64,000 nt of DNA. Origin: Lichenicoccus sp965277665. GTDB taxonomy: Bacteria; Pseudomonadota; Alphaproteobacteria; Acetobacterales; Acetobacteraceae. Each line of letters begins with the position of its first letter. Positions within the stretch are counted from its first letter, which is position 1. The stretch lies in the NCBI RefSeq assembly GCF_965277665.1, contig NZ_OZ255835.1, positions 1,550,001 to 1,614,000 on the forward strand, in the 5' to 3' direction. The translations under genes were made by a program, and so were the position numbers. Under the pieces are notes generated by a model. It had not been told where the DNA came from. It searched no databases and saw only the letters and a list, made by a program, of their open reading frames with translations. Below are positions 17,048 to 25,827 of the stretch, piece by piece.

Positions 17048-17719
17048 TCAGATCGGCAACTGCCGGCGCAGGCTCTCCAGTTCGGCCAGCACCATGCCGA
17101 GCGCGGTCCGCAGACGCCCGATCTCCAGGGACTGGCTGCGCGCGGCGGCCTCCAAGGCGGCCGGCGCGTCCTGGACCGCCCGCGCGCCACCATGCGCCGG
17201 GCTGCCGGCCTGCGGCAGCACCGGTCGCGCAGGCTCATGCCGCGGCAGCACGGCCGCGCCCTCCTGGCCCGACGCCGGCGGATCGTCGCCATCCTGGTCC
17301 GCGACCTCCGGCGGCGGCAGGTCGCCCTGCAGGGTGCCGTCGCCATCGCGCAGCAGCCGCTGCACCCCCTTGATGGTGTAGCCCTGGATGTAGAGCAGGT
17401 CGGCGATGCGACGCAGCAGCCCGACATCGTCTGGGCGATAGTAGCGCCGGCCACCGCCACGCTTGAGCGGCTTGACCTGCGGGAACCGGGTCTCCCAGAA
17501 GCGCAGCACGTGCTGCGGGACATGCAGCTCGTCCGCCACTTCGCTGATCGTGCGAAAGGCGGTCGCCGATTTCTTCAGCCTGGCCGATCCGGTCTCCTGG
17601 CCACCGACCGCACCGCCTTCGAGGTCGAACAGGCCGGCATCGGTGCCGGCATCCGACCATGGCGCCTGGCCCGGGCCGTCATGCGGATCGCCGAGCCCGG
17701 GATCATCGACGCCACTCAT
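17048..17719 (-). CDS. MerR-family transcriptional regulator
   Basis: A 223-residue protein with a MerR-type DNA-binding domain at about residues 55-125: AFRTISEVADELHVPQHVLR, FWETRFPQVKPLKRGGGRRY, then LLRRIADLLYIQGYTIKGVQ. The first 50 residues are acidic and Gly-rich, and a low-complexity linker precedes a C-terminal helix (IGRLRTALGMVLAELESLRR) that may dimerise. It lacks the C-terminal metal-binding cysteines of MerR proper. Its ATG overlaps the ihfA stop (ATGA). The ihfA-merR pair after plsX-fabH is common in alphaproteobacteria; the role of this regulator is not established there as far as I know. Confidence 0.9.
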   Translation of the reverse strand: MSGVDDPGLGDPHDGPGQAPWSDAGTDAGLFDLEGGAVGGQETGSARLKKSATAFRTISEVADELHVPQHVLRFWETRFPQVKPLKRGGGRRYYRPDDVGLLRRIADLLYIQGYTIKGVQRLLRDGDGTLQGDLPPPEVADQDGDDPPASGQEGAAVLPRHEPARPVLPQAGSPAHGGARAVQDAPAALEAAARSQSLEIGRLRTALGMVLAELESLRRQLPI

Positions 17720-18030
17720 GCGGCATCATCCTCGGTGCCCGGCTCTTGGCCGTTCACGCGCGCCTTCAGCACCTGGCTGGGCCTGAACACCAGGACCGAG
17801 CGCGGCAGGATCGGCACCTCGACACCGGTCTTCGGGTTGCGTCCGATGCGGCGCCCCTTCTGGCGTACCGAGAAGGTGCCGAAGCCGCTGATCTTGACGG
17901 AATCTCCGGCCTGCAACGCTAAGGCGAGCCGTTCGAGCACGCTCTCCAGCAGATCGGCCGATTCGTTCCGCGAGAGCCCCACCTGCGTATAGATGTGCTC
18001 TGCCAGGTGCGCACGCGTCACGGTGTTCAT
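17716..18030 (-). CDS. ihfA: integration host factor subunit alpha
   Basis: IHF alpha is one half of a nucleoid protein that bends DNA at specific sites in recombination and transcription. The 104 residues show the HU/IHF fold: VTRAHLAEHIYTQVGLSRNE, then VKISGFGTFSVRQKGRRIGR, then NPKTGVEVPILPRSVLVFRP, the arm with the Pro that intercalates into DNA. The frame extends upstream to 18117, but homologous sequence begins at the ATG at 18030. It follows fabH and overlaps merR by four bases. Confidence 0.96.
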   Translation of the reverse strand: MNTVTRAHLAEHIYTQVGLSRNESADLLESVLERLALALQAGDSVKISGFGTFSVRQKGRRIGRNPKTGVEVPILPRSVLVFRPSQVLKARVNGQEPGTEDDAA

Positions 18031-18123
18031 GTGCAAACCGTAGGCAACCACACAACCCACGTCAATTGAACGAAATAGTCGCGACGGGCGGTGCCCGGCC
18101 GGGCACCGCCGGCCCACCCCGCG

Positions 18124-19098
18124 TCACATGCGGACCAGCGCGGAGCCCCAGGTCATGCCGCCGCCGAGCGCTTCCATCAGCACGAGGTCGCCGCGACGGA
18201 TGCGGCCATCGCGCATGCCTTCCGCCAGCGCCAGCGGAATGGACGCCGCCGACGTGTTGGCGTGGCGGTCGACCGTCACGATGACCCGCTCCGGCGGCAG
18301 CCCGAGCTTGCGCCCCATGGCGTCGATGATGCGCTTGTTGGCCTGGTGCGGGACCAGCCAGTCGACGTCGGCATGCGCCAGCCCGTTCGCCGCCAAGGCC
18401 TCGTCGACGGAGGCCGACAGCTTGGCGACCGCGTGCCGGAAGACCTCGCGGCCCTGCATGCGGATCGTGCCCGGTCTGTCCCTCCGGCCGACCGCACCAT
18501 CGACATAGAGCAGGTCGCCGGTACTGCCATCGGCATGCAGGTGGGTCGAGAGGATGCCGCGCGTGCCGGGTTCGCCGGCGCGCAGCACCACGGCGCCGGC
18601 GCCGTCGCCGAACAGCACGCAGGTGGCGCGGTCGGTCCAGTCCAGGATGCGCGAATACACCTCGCTGCCGATCACCAGCACGGTGCGCGCCTGCCCGATC
18701 CGGATAAAGGCGTCCGCGGTGGCCATGGCATAGATGAAGCCGGAGCACGCCGCCGCCAGGTCGAAGGCGAAGCCGCGCGTGATCCCGAGCGCTGCCTGCA
18801 CCCGCGCCGCCGTGGCCGGAAAGGCCTGGTCGGGCGTGCTGGTAGCCAGGATGATGGCATCCACGTCCGACGCCAGCAGGCCCGCATCGTCGAGCGCCGC
18901 CTGCGCCGCCCGCGTGCCCATGTAGGCAGCGGTCTCGTGCGGCGCCGCCAGATGCCGCTGGTGGATGCCGGTGCGCTCGCGGATCCATTCGTCCGACGTC
19001 TCGACCTGCAAGGCGAGGTCGTGGTTGCTGACGATGCGCTCGGGCAGGTAGCCGCCGACGCCGACCAGATGCACACCCAGGCGAGGCTGGCCGTTCAT
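18124..19098 (-). CDS. fabH: 3-oxoacyl-ACP synthase III
   Basis: FabH starts fatty-acid synthesis by condensing acetyl-CoA with malonyl-ACP. The 324-residue protein has the Cys-His-Asn triad: Cys in FDLAAACSGFIYAMA, His in DWLVPHQANKRII, and Asn in DRHANTSAASIPLALAEG. The N-terminal GVGGYLPERIVSNHDLA and GAGAVVLRA segments fit the thiolase fold. It lies 13 bp after plsX on the same strand, as in many bacteria, and is followed by ihfA. Confidence 0.97.
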   Translation of the reverse strand: MNGQPRLGVHLVGVGGYLPERIVSNHDLALQVETSDEWIRERTGIHQRHLAAPHETAAYMGTRAAQAALDDAGLLASDVDAIILATSTPDQAFPATAARVQAALGITRGFAFDLAAACSGFIYAMATADAFIRIGQARTVLVIGSEVYSRILDWTDRATCVLFGDGAGAVVLRAGEPGTRGILSTHLHADGSTGDLLYVDGAVGRRDRPGTIRMQGREVFRHAVAKLSASVDEALAANGLAHADVDWLVPHQANKRIIDAMGRKLGLPPERVIVTVDRHANTSAASIPLALAEGMRDGRIRRGDLVLMEALGGGMTWGSALVRM

Positions 19099-19111
19099 GC
19101 CGCGCGCCGCC

Positions 19112-20248
19112 TCAGCCGGCTGCCGCGATCGGCGCCACGGCCGACGTGGCGGCGTGGCCGGCCTGCAGGTCGATCCGTTGCAGGCCCTCGCGGATGCGCT
19201 CGTTGAAGCCGTGCGTCACCATGTCCATCGCGACGTCGACCGCATGCGCGAAGCCCTCGGCGTCGGCGCCGCCATGCGACTTCACCACGACCCCGTTCAG
19301 CCCGACCAGCACGGCGCCGTTGTAGCGCGCCGGATTGAGCCATTCCCGCATCCGCTCCAGGCCCGGACGGGCCAGGATGTAGCCGAGCTTCGACGCCGCG
19401 CTGGCGCTGAACACCTGCTTGAGCATCTCGCCGACCAGGCGCATCGCCCCCTCGCCGGTCTTGAGTGCGATGTTGCCGGTGAACCCGTCGGTCACCACGA
19501 CATCCGTCGTGCCGGCGGTGATGTCGTGCCCCTCAACGAAGCCGCGGAACTGCGCCGCCAGCGGACTGGACCGCAGCACGTCCGCCGCCTGGCGCACCCG
19601 CTCGTCACCCTTCAGCTGCTCGGCGCCGACATTGAGCAGCCCGATCGTGGGCTGCGGCAGGCCGAGCACCGTGCGCGCGAACGCCTCGCCCATGACCGCG
19701 AACTCGACCAGGTTGCGCCAGTCGCACACCACGTTGGCGCCGAGATCGAGCATCACGACATCGCCGCGCGCCGACGGGCTGAGCGCCGCCAGTGCCGGCC
19801 GGTCGATGCCCGGCATCGTCTTTACGACCACCTTGGCCAGCGCCAGCATGGCACCGCTGTTGCCCGCCGACACCACACCCCGCGCCTCGCGGGCGGCCAC
19901 CGCATCCATGGCCAGCCGCATCGAAGAGTTGCGCACGCGCAACGCCAGCGTCGGTTTGGCGTCCATGCTGATGGCGTTGCCCGCATGGCGGAGCGTGCAG
20001 ATCGACGCCGCGCGCCGCGAGCGCGCCAGCATCGGACCCAGTAACGCCTCGTCGCCGATCAGCAGGATGCGCGCCCTGGGATGCCGCTCGGCGGTGATCG
20101 CCAGGCCCTTGATGACGATGTCCGGAGCCCCGTCGCCACCCATGCCGTCGACGGCAAGATCGAACACACAAGGTGCCGGGCCTGTCGCCCCGTTCAGGAC
20201 GCCGCCCGGGCTGTTGCCCGCAGCACCCGAGGATATGGCGCCCGACAA
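19112..20248 (-). CDS. plsX: phosphate acyltransferase PlsX
   Basis: PlsX makes acyl-phosphate from acyl-ACP for phospholipid synthesis at the membrane. The family opening motif LAVDGMGGDGAPDIVIKG is at about residue 31, with VSAGNSGAMLALAKVVVK, ALSPSARGDVVMLDLGANV and GFTGNIALKTGEGAMRLVGE following. The frame starts with a TTG at 20248 that has GGAGG five bases ahead, which supports this start despite about 28 residues of non-conserved N-terminus. It lies between rpmF and fabH, matching the usual yceD-rpmF-plsX-fabH cluster. Confidence 0.96.
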   Translation of the reverse strand: MSGAISSGAAGNSPGGVLNGATGPAPCVFDLAVDGMGGDGAPDIVIKGLAITAERHPRARILLIGDEALLGPMLARSRRAASICTLRHAGNAISMDAKPTLALRVRNSSMRLAMDAVAAREARGVVSAGNSGAMLALAKVVVKTMPGIDRPALAALSPSARGDVVMLDLGANVVCDWRNLVEFAVMGEAFARTVLGLPQPTIGLLNVGAEQLKGDERVRQAADVLRSSPLAAQFRGFVEGHDITAGTTDVVVTDGFTGNIALKTGEGAMRLVGEMLKQVFSASAASKLGYILARPGLERMREWLNPARYNGAVLVGLNGVVVKSHGGADAEGFAHAVDVAMDMVTHGFNERIREGLQRIDLQAGHAATSAVAPIAAAG

Positions 20249-20260
20249 CCCTGCCTCCGG

Positions 20261-20464
20261 TCAGATCCGAATGGTGCCCTTCAGCGGCTTGCCGGCCTGG
20301 ACCACTTCGCGTCCGTCGTAATGGCCGCAATGGCCGCAGACATGATGCGGACGCTTCAGCTCGCCGCAGCTGCCGCACTCGGCATGGGCCTCGACGCGCA
20401 GCGCCTCGTGGCTTCGCCGCATGCCGGCACGGGAGGGCGAGGTCTTTCTCTTGGGAACAGCCAT
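20261..20464 (-). CDS. rpmF: 50S ribosomal protein L32
   Basis: This 67-residue protein begins MAVPKRKTSPSRAGMRRSH, the standard L32 N-terminus, and has two CxxC pairs (CGSCGELKRPHHVCGHCGHY) that bind zinc. Its position between yceD and plsX matches the conserved order. The next gene, plsX, begins 12 bp after it. Confidence 0.98.
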   Translation of the reverse strand: MAVPKRKTSPSRAGMRRSHEALRVEAHAECGSCGELKRPHHVCGHCGHYDGREVVQAGKPLKGTIRI

Positions 20465-20590
20465 GGGGGTGAGCCCCTCCGAACGAGATGAAACAGCACG
20501 GCATCACGGACAGCCGTTCGGCGACCTTGCGGCCGAAGATGAGGCGCGGGCTCTAGCAGACGGCGTCCGGCTCCGCAAGCAGGCGGCCGG

Positions 20591-21160
20591 TCACGCGTCG
20601 TTGCCGCTGCCGGAATCCCCCGGCCCGCGCCGGGCCAGCGCCGCGAACGGGTGCGGGCGACCGGTGCCGGCGAGCTCCGCGCCGGGATCACCCGCCAAGC
20701 CGGCCGCTGCATCGGCCTCGGTCAGCGCCGCGGACGGCAGGCCGGGCTGGCGCGGATAGGGATCGAGCCCCAAAGCGAGCTGCTCGGCGGCGGTCTCGCC
20801 GAGATCGATCCCGTCATCCAGATAGGGCAGCTCGTCCGGCGCCTCGGGATCGACGCCGTCATCCTCGGTGCCTTCGGGCACGAAGCGCAGCGTGAAGCGC
20901 TCCAGCACGACCGCCTCGAACGGCTCCATCGTCACCACGCAGACCTGCGTCACCTCGGCGCGCAGCTCCCCCTGCGCTTCGACCACGCCACCCAGAGGTG
21001 CTGCGAGCCGGTAGCGGCAGCGCAGCGAGATCACCGCCGGGATCTGCAGCCGCGCCGCCAGCGCCAGCCGCTCGGCATCGCTCGCCTCGATCTCCTGCTC
21101 CAGGCCGTGCGCGCCGATCCGGTTGAGCGGCACGCGGCGGGAAAATTCGGGCCGGCTCAT
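20591..21160 (-). CDS. yceD: YceD/DUF177 family protein
   Basis: A 189-residue member of the YceD/DUF177 family, which occurs directly before rpmF in most bacteria and has been linked to rRNA processing. It has an N-terminal PEFSRRVPLNRIG region, the central EVTQVCVVTMEPFEAVV segment with the conserved Cys-x5-P, then FVPEG, DDGIDLGETAAEQLALGLDP and PHPFAALARR near the end, all typical. The ATG at 21160 has GAGGAG upstream; the frame continues to 21361, but that part is Arg/Cys-rich and not conserved. It diverges from bamE. Confidence 0.9.
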   Translation of the reverse strand: MSRPEFSRRVPLNRIGAHGLEQEIEASDAERLALAARLQIPAVISLRCRYRLAAPLGGVVEAQGELRAEVTQVCVVTMEPFEAVVLERFTLRFVPEGTEDDGVDPEAPDELPYLDDGIDLGETAAEQLALGLDPYPRQPGLPSAALTEADAAAGLAGDPGAELAGTGRPHPFAALARRGPGDSGSGNDA

Positions 21161-21393
21161 CAAGCGCTCCTCTTGCGTGACACCTCTATTGGGCATCCAG
21201 CAGCGCCGCATCCGGCTGCAGCGCCAGCGACCGGTCGCCCCTGTTGGCCCACATGCGTAATGCTTGCCGCAAGACCGGCGCTCGTCGCAAGACAGGTGCT
21301 TGCCATGCCGGCCGTTCGCACGGCCCCGTGTTGACACCACCCGGCCGATCAGGCACCGCACAGCAGCTTCCAGTACAGGACGAAGACATCGCC

Positions 21394-22014
21394 ATGCGGC
21401 CGTTCGCCAAGCAAGTCCCGGCCAGCCAAGCCGCCCGGTCTCTCGCCGCCCGGTCTCTCGCCGCCCGGTCTCTCGCCGCCCGGCATCTCGCCACCCTGGC
21501 CCTGCTTGCCCTGCCGCTCGCCGGATGTGGATTGTTCGCGCCGATCCCGACCAATCGCGGCATCATCATCGAGAGCGTCGATTATAATAAGCTGGTGCCC
21601 GGCACCACGACCAAGGCCGACGTCGCCACCCTGATCGGCTCGCCGACGACGCACGCGACATTCGACGACAATACCTGGATCTATATCGGCGAGGTGACCG
21701 CACCGGTGCCGACCGCGCTGCCGCGCGTCGAGAGCCAGGAAGTGGTCGTGCTCAGCTTCGATGCCGGCGGCACGCTGCGCAGCCGGCGCCTGCTGGACAA
21801 GGCGGACGGCCGCGAGATCGCCATGGCGTCCGGCAAGACGCCGACCCCCGGCAGCGAGACCTCGTTCATGCAGCAGCTGATCGGCAATGTCGGCCGCTAC
21901 TCCCCGCTCGGCAGCATGGGCGGTGGCAGCCTCGGCGGCGGCGGCCTCGGCAACACCAACAACGGTTACGGCCACGGCGGCACCGGCAACACAGTCGGCG
22001 GAACCGGCTCGTAA
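21394..22014 (+). CDS. bamE: outer-membrane assembly lipoprotein BamE (SmpA/OmlA)
   Basis: BamE is a small lipoprotein of the outer-membrane protein assembly complex. After a long signal region ending LALLALPLAGCGLF (lipidated Cys near residue 40), the mature part has NKLVPGTTTKADVATLIGSP and NTWIYIGEV, the SmpA/OmlA fold. The C-terminus is a low-complexity Gly/Asn tail (GGGSLGGGGLGNTNNGYGHG) not needed for the fold. The N-region of the signal peptide contains four copies of Ala-Ala-Arg-x-Leu from a DNA tandem repeat, making it unusually long and basic. It diverges from yceD, an order often seen in alphaproteobacteria. Confidence 0.88.
   Translation: MRPFAKQVPASQAARSLAARSLAARSLAARHLATLALLALPLAGCGLFAPIPTNRGIIIESVDYNKLVPGTTTKADVATLIGSPTTHATFDDNTWIYIGEVTAPVPTALPRVESQEVVVLSFDAGGTLRSRRLLDKADGREIAMASGKTPTPGSETSFMQQLIGNVGRYSPLGSMGGGSLGGGGLGNTNNGYGHGGTGNTVGGTGS
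21430..21489 (+). repeat. 15-bp tandem repeat, four copies, in the bamE signal region
   Basis: The unit GCCGCCCGGTCTCTC is repeated three times exactly and once with changes (GCCGCCCGGCATCTC). It keeps the reading frame and encodes AARSL three times, then AARHL, between the start codon and the hydrophobic core of the BamE signal peptide. Copy number could change by slippage without breaking the frame. Confidence 0.9.
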
Positions 22015-22038
22015 CGGCGGCCCGCGTGGTCCGCGCAT

Positions 22039-23469
22039 TCAAAGGCTGTTTTGTAGAGGTAGCCTGATGCGGGCCCGCAACCCCCCCATCGGCGAATTCT
22101 CCAGCGACAGCTCGCCGCCATGCGCGCGCACGATGTCGCGTGCGATCGTCAGCCCAAGCCCGGTGCCCCCGGTCGCACCGCTCTCGAACGGCCGGAACAC
22201 CGTCTCGCGGCGGTCGCCGGGAATCCCCGGCCCGTCATCATCGACCACGATCTGCACCGCCCGCTCCTCCAGCATCGCCACCAGCGAGATCCGGCCGCCG
22301 TGCCGGCGGGCATTGTCGAGCAGGTTGGCGAGCACGCGGCGGATCGCCATCGGCCTGAGCATCAGCTCCGGCATTGGCGTGCTCAGCACCCGGACGAACA
22401 GCGCACCCGCCCGGCTCGCCGACAGCGCCACCTCGTCGAGCAGCGCCGGCAGGTCGATCAGGCGCGACTGCTCGCTGCCCTCGCCGCGCGCGAAGCCGAG
22501 ATAGCCCTCGATCATCCGCTCCATCTCCTCGACATCGGCGATCATCTCGCTAATCTCGGGCGCCAGCTCTTCCGCGTGCAGGGCGCCATGCTGCGGCACC
22601 ATCGCCAGCGACAGCCGCAGCCGGGTCAGCGGCGTGCGCAGGTCGTGGGAGACCCCGGCCAGCATCGCGGTGCGCTGCGCCACGAAACGCAGGATGCGCT
22701 CCTGCATGCGGTTGAAGGCGGAGGCGGCCTTGCGCACCTCCTGCGCGCCCTCGGGGCGGATCGTGCCCTGCTCCTGGCCCATGCCGAACGCCTCGGCGGC
22801 GCGCGCCAATCGGCGGATCGCGCGCACCTGGATGCGCATGAACAGCGCAGCCACCAGGAACAGCAGCAGCGCGCTGCCGGCGTTCCAGGCGACGAACAGG
22901 TAGATCGGCCCGACATCGAGCCGCTTGCGCGGCGCATCGATATCCAGCACGCCGCCCTGCAGCTGCACATGGATCTTCACGACGTGCGGGTCGGAGTGCC
23001 AGTCCATGGTGAACGGCCGCCGGATCACCTGCAGCGCCGCGGACAGCTCCTCGTCCATCGGCCCGATGATGTTGAACAGCTTCGGCCGCTCCAGCGTCGC
23101 GCGCGGCCGAAGGCGCATGGCCAGCTGGTACTGGTCCGACGCGGTCGCCATGATCCAGGCCTGATCCGCCGGGCGACGGTAGCGGTCCAGCAGCAGCAGG
23201 GTCTGGCTGACCTCGCCGGCGACACTGGTCGAGAGCCGGCGCGAGACGATGTCCAGATGGCTGCCATAGAACAGCTGCAGCGACACGCCCTGTGTCACCA
23301 CCAGCGGGATCAGCACGATCAGCAGCGACCGCCCGAGCAGCGAGCGCGGCAGCACCCGGCGCAGCGGCCGCTCCAGCCCACCGAGCCACCGCCGGCGCCC
23401 CTGCCGCCGCTCCGGCGGCGCTTGGCCCGTCAGCCTGGCGGCGCCGGCCGGCTCCTGGATGGCGGACAT
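22039..23469 (-). CDS. EnvZ-like sensor histidine kinase
   Basis: A 476-residue membrane kinase. Two transmembrane segments (about residues 45-65, SLLIVLIPLVVTQGV, and 190-210, GSALLLFLVAALFM) flank a periplasmic sensor domain of about 125 residues. A HAMP-like linker follows (IRRLARAAEAFGMG), then the phospho-acceptor motif GVSHDLRTPLTRLRL, the N-box LANLLDNARRHGG, and the ATP lid DDDGPGIPGDRRE with GGTGLGLTIARDIVRAHGG. It lies 12 bp downstream of the OmpR-type regulator and is its likely partner. The signal it senses cannot be told from the sequence. Confidence 0.95.
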   Translation of the reverse strand: MSAIQEPAGAARLTGQAPPERRQGRRRWLGGLERPLRRVLPRSLLGRSLLIVLIPLVVTQGVSLQLFYGSHLDIVSRRLSTSVAGEVSQTLLLLDRYRRPADQAWIMATASDQYQLAMRLRPRATLERPKLFNIIGPMDEELSAALQVIRRPFTMDWHSDPHVVKIHVQLQGGVLDIDAPRKRLDVGPIYLFVAWNAGSALLLFLVAALFMRIQVRAIRRLARAAEAFGMGQEQGTIRPEGAQEVRKAASAFNRMQERILRFVAQRTAMLAGVSHDLRTPLTRLRLSLAMVPQHGALHAEELAPEISEMIADVEEMERMIEGYLGFARGEGSEQSRLIDLPALLDEVALSASRAGALFVRVLSTPMPELMLRPMAIRRVLANLLDNARRHGGRISLVAMLEERAVQIVVDDDGPGIPGDRRETVFRPFESGATGGTGLGLTIARDIVRAHGGELSLENSPMGGLRARIRLPLQNSL

Positions 23470-23481
23470 GACGATCGCCGC

Positions 23482-24201
23482 TCAGTTGCCCGGCTTCAGG
23501 ACGTAGCCACGCCCGCGCACGGTGTGCAGGTAGCGCGGCTCGCGCGGGTCGGGCTCGATGCGCCGGCGCAGGCGGGTGACCTGCACGTCGATGGCGCGCT
23601 CGCCGGCCTCGTCCATTTCCAAGGTCCGCGCGATCGCCTCGCGCGACAGCACCTCGCCAGGCCGCCTTGCCAGGACCGCGAGCAGGGCGCTCTCGCCGCC
23701 GGTCAGGTGGACATTGCCGTCCGGCCCGCTCAGCAGGCCGCGCACCGGATCGAACTCCAGGTTGCCGAGTTCGACCGGGCGCTGGTTGTCGGAGGGCTGC
23801 GGCGGACCGACCCGGCGCAGCAGCGCGCGCAGCCGCAGCAGCAGCTCTCTAGGCTCGAACGGCTTGCCGAGATAGTCGTCGGCACCGCTCTCCAGGCCGG
23901 CAATGCGGTCCTCTGGCTCGCCGCGCGCGGTCAGCAGCAGGATCGGCAGCGTCTGTCCGACCAGCCTGAGCGCGCGGGTCAGGTCGAGCCCGGTCTCGCC
24001 CGGCATGGTCACGTCGAGCACCATCGCGTCGGGCTGCATGAAGCCCAGGATCTGCCGTGCCTCGCCGGCGCCTGAGGCGACGCTGATCCTGAAGCCCTGC
24101 GTCGAGAGGTAGCGCTGCAGCAGCTTGCGCAGGCGCGCATCGTCATCCACCACCAGCACATGCGCGTCCGCACCCGGCGCCGGCGAGGTATAGAGACTCA
24201 T
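23482..24201 (-). CDS. OmpR-family response regulator (PetR-like)
   Basis: A 239-residue two-domain regulator. The receiver has the acidic pair VVDDDARL, the phospho-acceptor Asp in DAMVLDVTMPGETG and the conserved Lys in DYLGKPFEPRELLLR. The C-terminal winged helix is LTGGESALLAVLARRPGEVL ... DVQVTRLRRRIEPDPREPRY ... VRGRGYVL. The adjacent MarR gene and the order MarR-OmpR recall the petP-petR pair of Rhodobacter, known there for control of cytochrome bc1 genes; this is recalled, not proven here. Its ATG overlaps the MarR stop. Confidence 0.95.
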   Translation of the reverse strand: MSLYTSPAPGADAHVLVVDDDARLRKLLQRYLSTQGFRISVASGAGEARQILGFMQPDAMVLDVTMPGETGLDLTRALRLVGQTLPILLLTARGEPEDRIAGLESGADDYLGKPFEPRELLLRLRALLRRVGPPQPSDNQRPVELGNLEFDPVRGLLSGPDGNVHLTGGESALLAVLARRPGEVLSREAIARTLEMDEAGERAIDVQVTRLRRRIEPDPREPRYLHTVRGRGYVLKPGN

Positions 24202-24821
24202 ACGCGGCGCACGTCGCGGGGGCGCGCAGGCACGGCGGGATGCGCCGCCGGCATGATGTCGGGCGCGCGCGGGTCAAGCTGCGCGCGGGTCTGCTCGTCC
24301 ATCATGGCATGCATGACCCGGCGGAAGCCCTCCACCGCCGGTCCACCGGCCTCGCGATAGGCGTCCAGGATGCGCTCGCGCTGGCGGTTGAACAGCTGGC
24401 GCTCCAGCAGCCGTCCGCTCTCGGTCAGGCTGAGCAGACGCTGGCGCCGGTCACGCGCGCCGGTCTTCTGGTGGACATGGCCGCGCCGCACCAGCTCGCC
24501 CAGCACCCGCGCCAGGCTCTGCTTGGTGATGCGCAGCAGGACGAGCAGGTCGCTGACCGGCAGCTCCGGACGCCGGCCGATGAAATGCAGCGCGCGATGA
24601 TGCGCCCGTCCCAGTCCGAGCCCTTCCAGGACGATGTCGGCGGACGCGGTCAGGTCGCGATAGGCCAGGAAGAACAGGTCCTGCGCCAGCCGCATCTGCT
24701 CCTCGCGCAGGAACAGCAGCGCCGTGCCGGCGCCGTTGCCGGATGGCTGATCGGCTGGCGGGTGGGCACGCGAGACAGCAGCGGAGGGTGGCAGCAGGCG
24801 GCCGTGCGGCTTGGAATCCAT
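24198..24821 (-). CDS. MarR-family regulator (PetP-like)
   Basis: A 207-residue protein with a MarR winged helix at about residues 70-150: LHFIGRRPELPVSDLLVLLR, ITKQSLARVLGELVRRGHVH, then the wing RDRRQRLLSLTESGRLLERQ. The 35 N-terminal residues are not conserved. It is the first gene of an operon with an OmpR-type regulator and an EnvZ-type kinase, with stops and starts overlapping. It diverges from ilvE, and an inverted repeat TTAAG-N13-CTTAA in the shared promoter region could be its binding site. Confidence 0.92.
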   Translation of the reverse strand: MDSKPHGRLLPPSAAVSRAHPPADQPSGNGAGTALLFLREEQMRLAQDLFFLAYRDLTASADIVLEGLGLGRAHHRALHFIGRRPELPVSDLLVLLRITKQSLARVLGELVRRGHVHQKTGARDRRQRLLSLTESGRLLERQLFNRQRERILDAYREAGGPAVEGFRRVMHAMMDEQTRAQLDPRAPDIMPAAHPAVPARPRDVRRV

Positions 24822-24828
24822 GCGCGAG

Positions 24829-24871
24829 TTAAGACAGCTTCATTGACTTAATGGAAGGGGGCTTCTAGTTC
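24829..24871 (+). promoter_or_regulatory. Putative MarR operator and ilvE promoter
   Basis: The 85-bp gap between the divergent MarR and ilvE genes contains an inverted repeat, TTAAG (24829-24833) and CTTAA (24847-24851). A TTGACT -35-like hexamer at 24843 is followed, 17 bases on, by TAGTTC, a poor -10 match. The overlap of repeat and hexamer suggests repression of ilvE or of the regulator itself, but this rests on pattern only. Confidence 0.3.
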
Positions 24872-24906
24872 CGACGAGCTCCCACCTTGACGCAAGGACA
24901 ACACTT

Positions 24907-25809
24907 ATGGCGCTGGTGCCGTTCGACGACCGCGATGGACAGATCTGGTGGGACGGCGACCTGATCCCCTGGCGCGACGCCCGGCTGCACGTGCTGTCGC
25001 ACGGCCTGCACTATGCGAGCGCGGTGTTCGAGGGCGAGCGGTCCTACAACGGCAACATCTTCAAGCTGCGCGAGCACACCGAGCGCCTGGTCGAGAGCGG
25101 ACGCATCCTCGGCTTCGAGATCCCGTTCGGGATGGACGCCATCGACGCGGCCTGCCGGCAGGTGCTGGCGGTGAACGGACTGACCGATGGCTACATCCGC
25201 CCGCTGGCCTGGCGTGGCGCCGAGCAGCTTTCGGTCTCCGCCCAGCAGACCAGGATCCACCTGATGATCGCCGCGTGGTCGTGGCCTAATCTGTTCGGCG
25301 ACGACCGCATGAAGGGCGTGCGGCTCGGCATGGCCGACTGGAAGCGGCCGCATCCCGAGACCGCCCCGACCCGCTCCAAGGCGGCCGGGCTCTACATGAT
25401 CGGCACCATGTCCAAGCACGCCGCCGAGGCGCGTGGCTTCAACGATGCGCTGATGCTGGACTGGCGCGGCCAGGTGTCGGAGGCGACCGGCGCCAACATC
25501 TTCTTTGTCATGGACGGCGCGCTGCATACCCCGATTCCGGACTGCTTCCTCGACGGCATCACAAGGCGCACGGTCATCGCGCTGGCCCGCAAGTGCGGCC
25601 TGCAGGTGGTCGAGCGGGTGATCATGCCCGACGAGATGCAGCAGGCCGACGAGGTGTTTCTCGCCGGTTCGGCCGCCGAGATCACGCCGGTGCGCGAGAT
25701 CGACGGGCTGCAGTTCACCCCGGGCCCGATCACCGAAATGCTGCTCACCGACTACGAGGCGCTGGTACGCATGCCCCCGGCAGAAGTCGCGGCGCGCCTG
25801 GCCGCCTGA
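24907..25809 (+). CDS. ilvE: branched-chain amino-acid aminotransferase
   Basis: IlvE is a pyridoxal-phosphate class IV aminotransferase for leucine, isoleucine and valine. The 300-residue protein shows HVLSHGLHYASAVFEGERSY, the lysine that binds the cofactor in APTRSKAAGLYMIGT, EATGANIFFVMDGALHTPIP, ITRRTVIALARKCG and FLAGSAAEITPV. It is transcribed away from the MarR/two-component operon. It fits with the leuCDB genes in the same window for leucine synthesis, though it is not linked to them. Confidence 0.95.
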   Translation: MALVPFDDRDGQIWWDGDLIPWRDARLHVLSHGLHYASAVFEGERSYNGNIFKLREHTERLVESGRILGFEIPFGMDAIDAACRQVLAVNGLTDGYIRPLAWRGAEQLSVSAQQTRIHLMIAAWSWPNLFGDDRMKGVRLGMADWKRPHPETAPTRSKAAGLYMIGTMSKHAAEARGFNDALMLDWRGQVSEATGANIFFVMDGALHTPIPDCFLDGITRRTVIALARKCGLQVVERVIMPDEMQQADEVFLAGSAAEITPVREIDGLQFTPGPITEMLLTDYEALVRMPPAEVAARLAA

Positions 25810-25827
25810 GCCCAGGGCGGCGCCGCG

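Noticed and set aside
21430..21489. CRISPR-like array
   Set aside because: The repeats are directly adjacent with no spacers and lie inside a coding frame; the same holds for the array at 29051-29110, which is non-coding but also lacks spacers.
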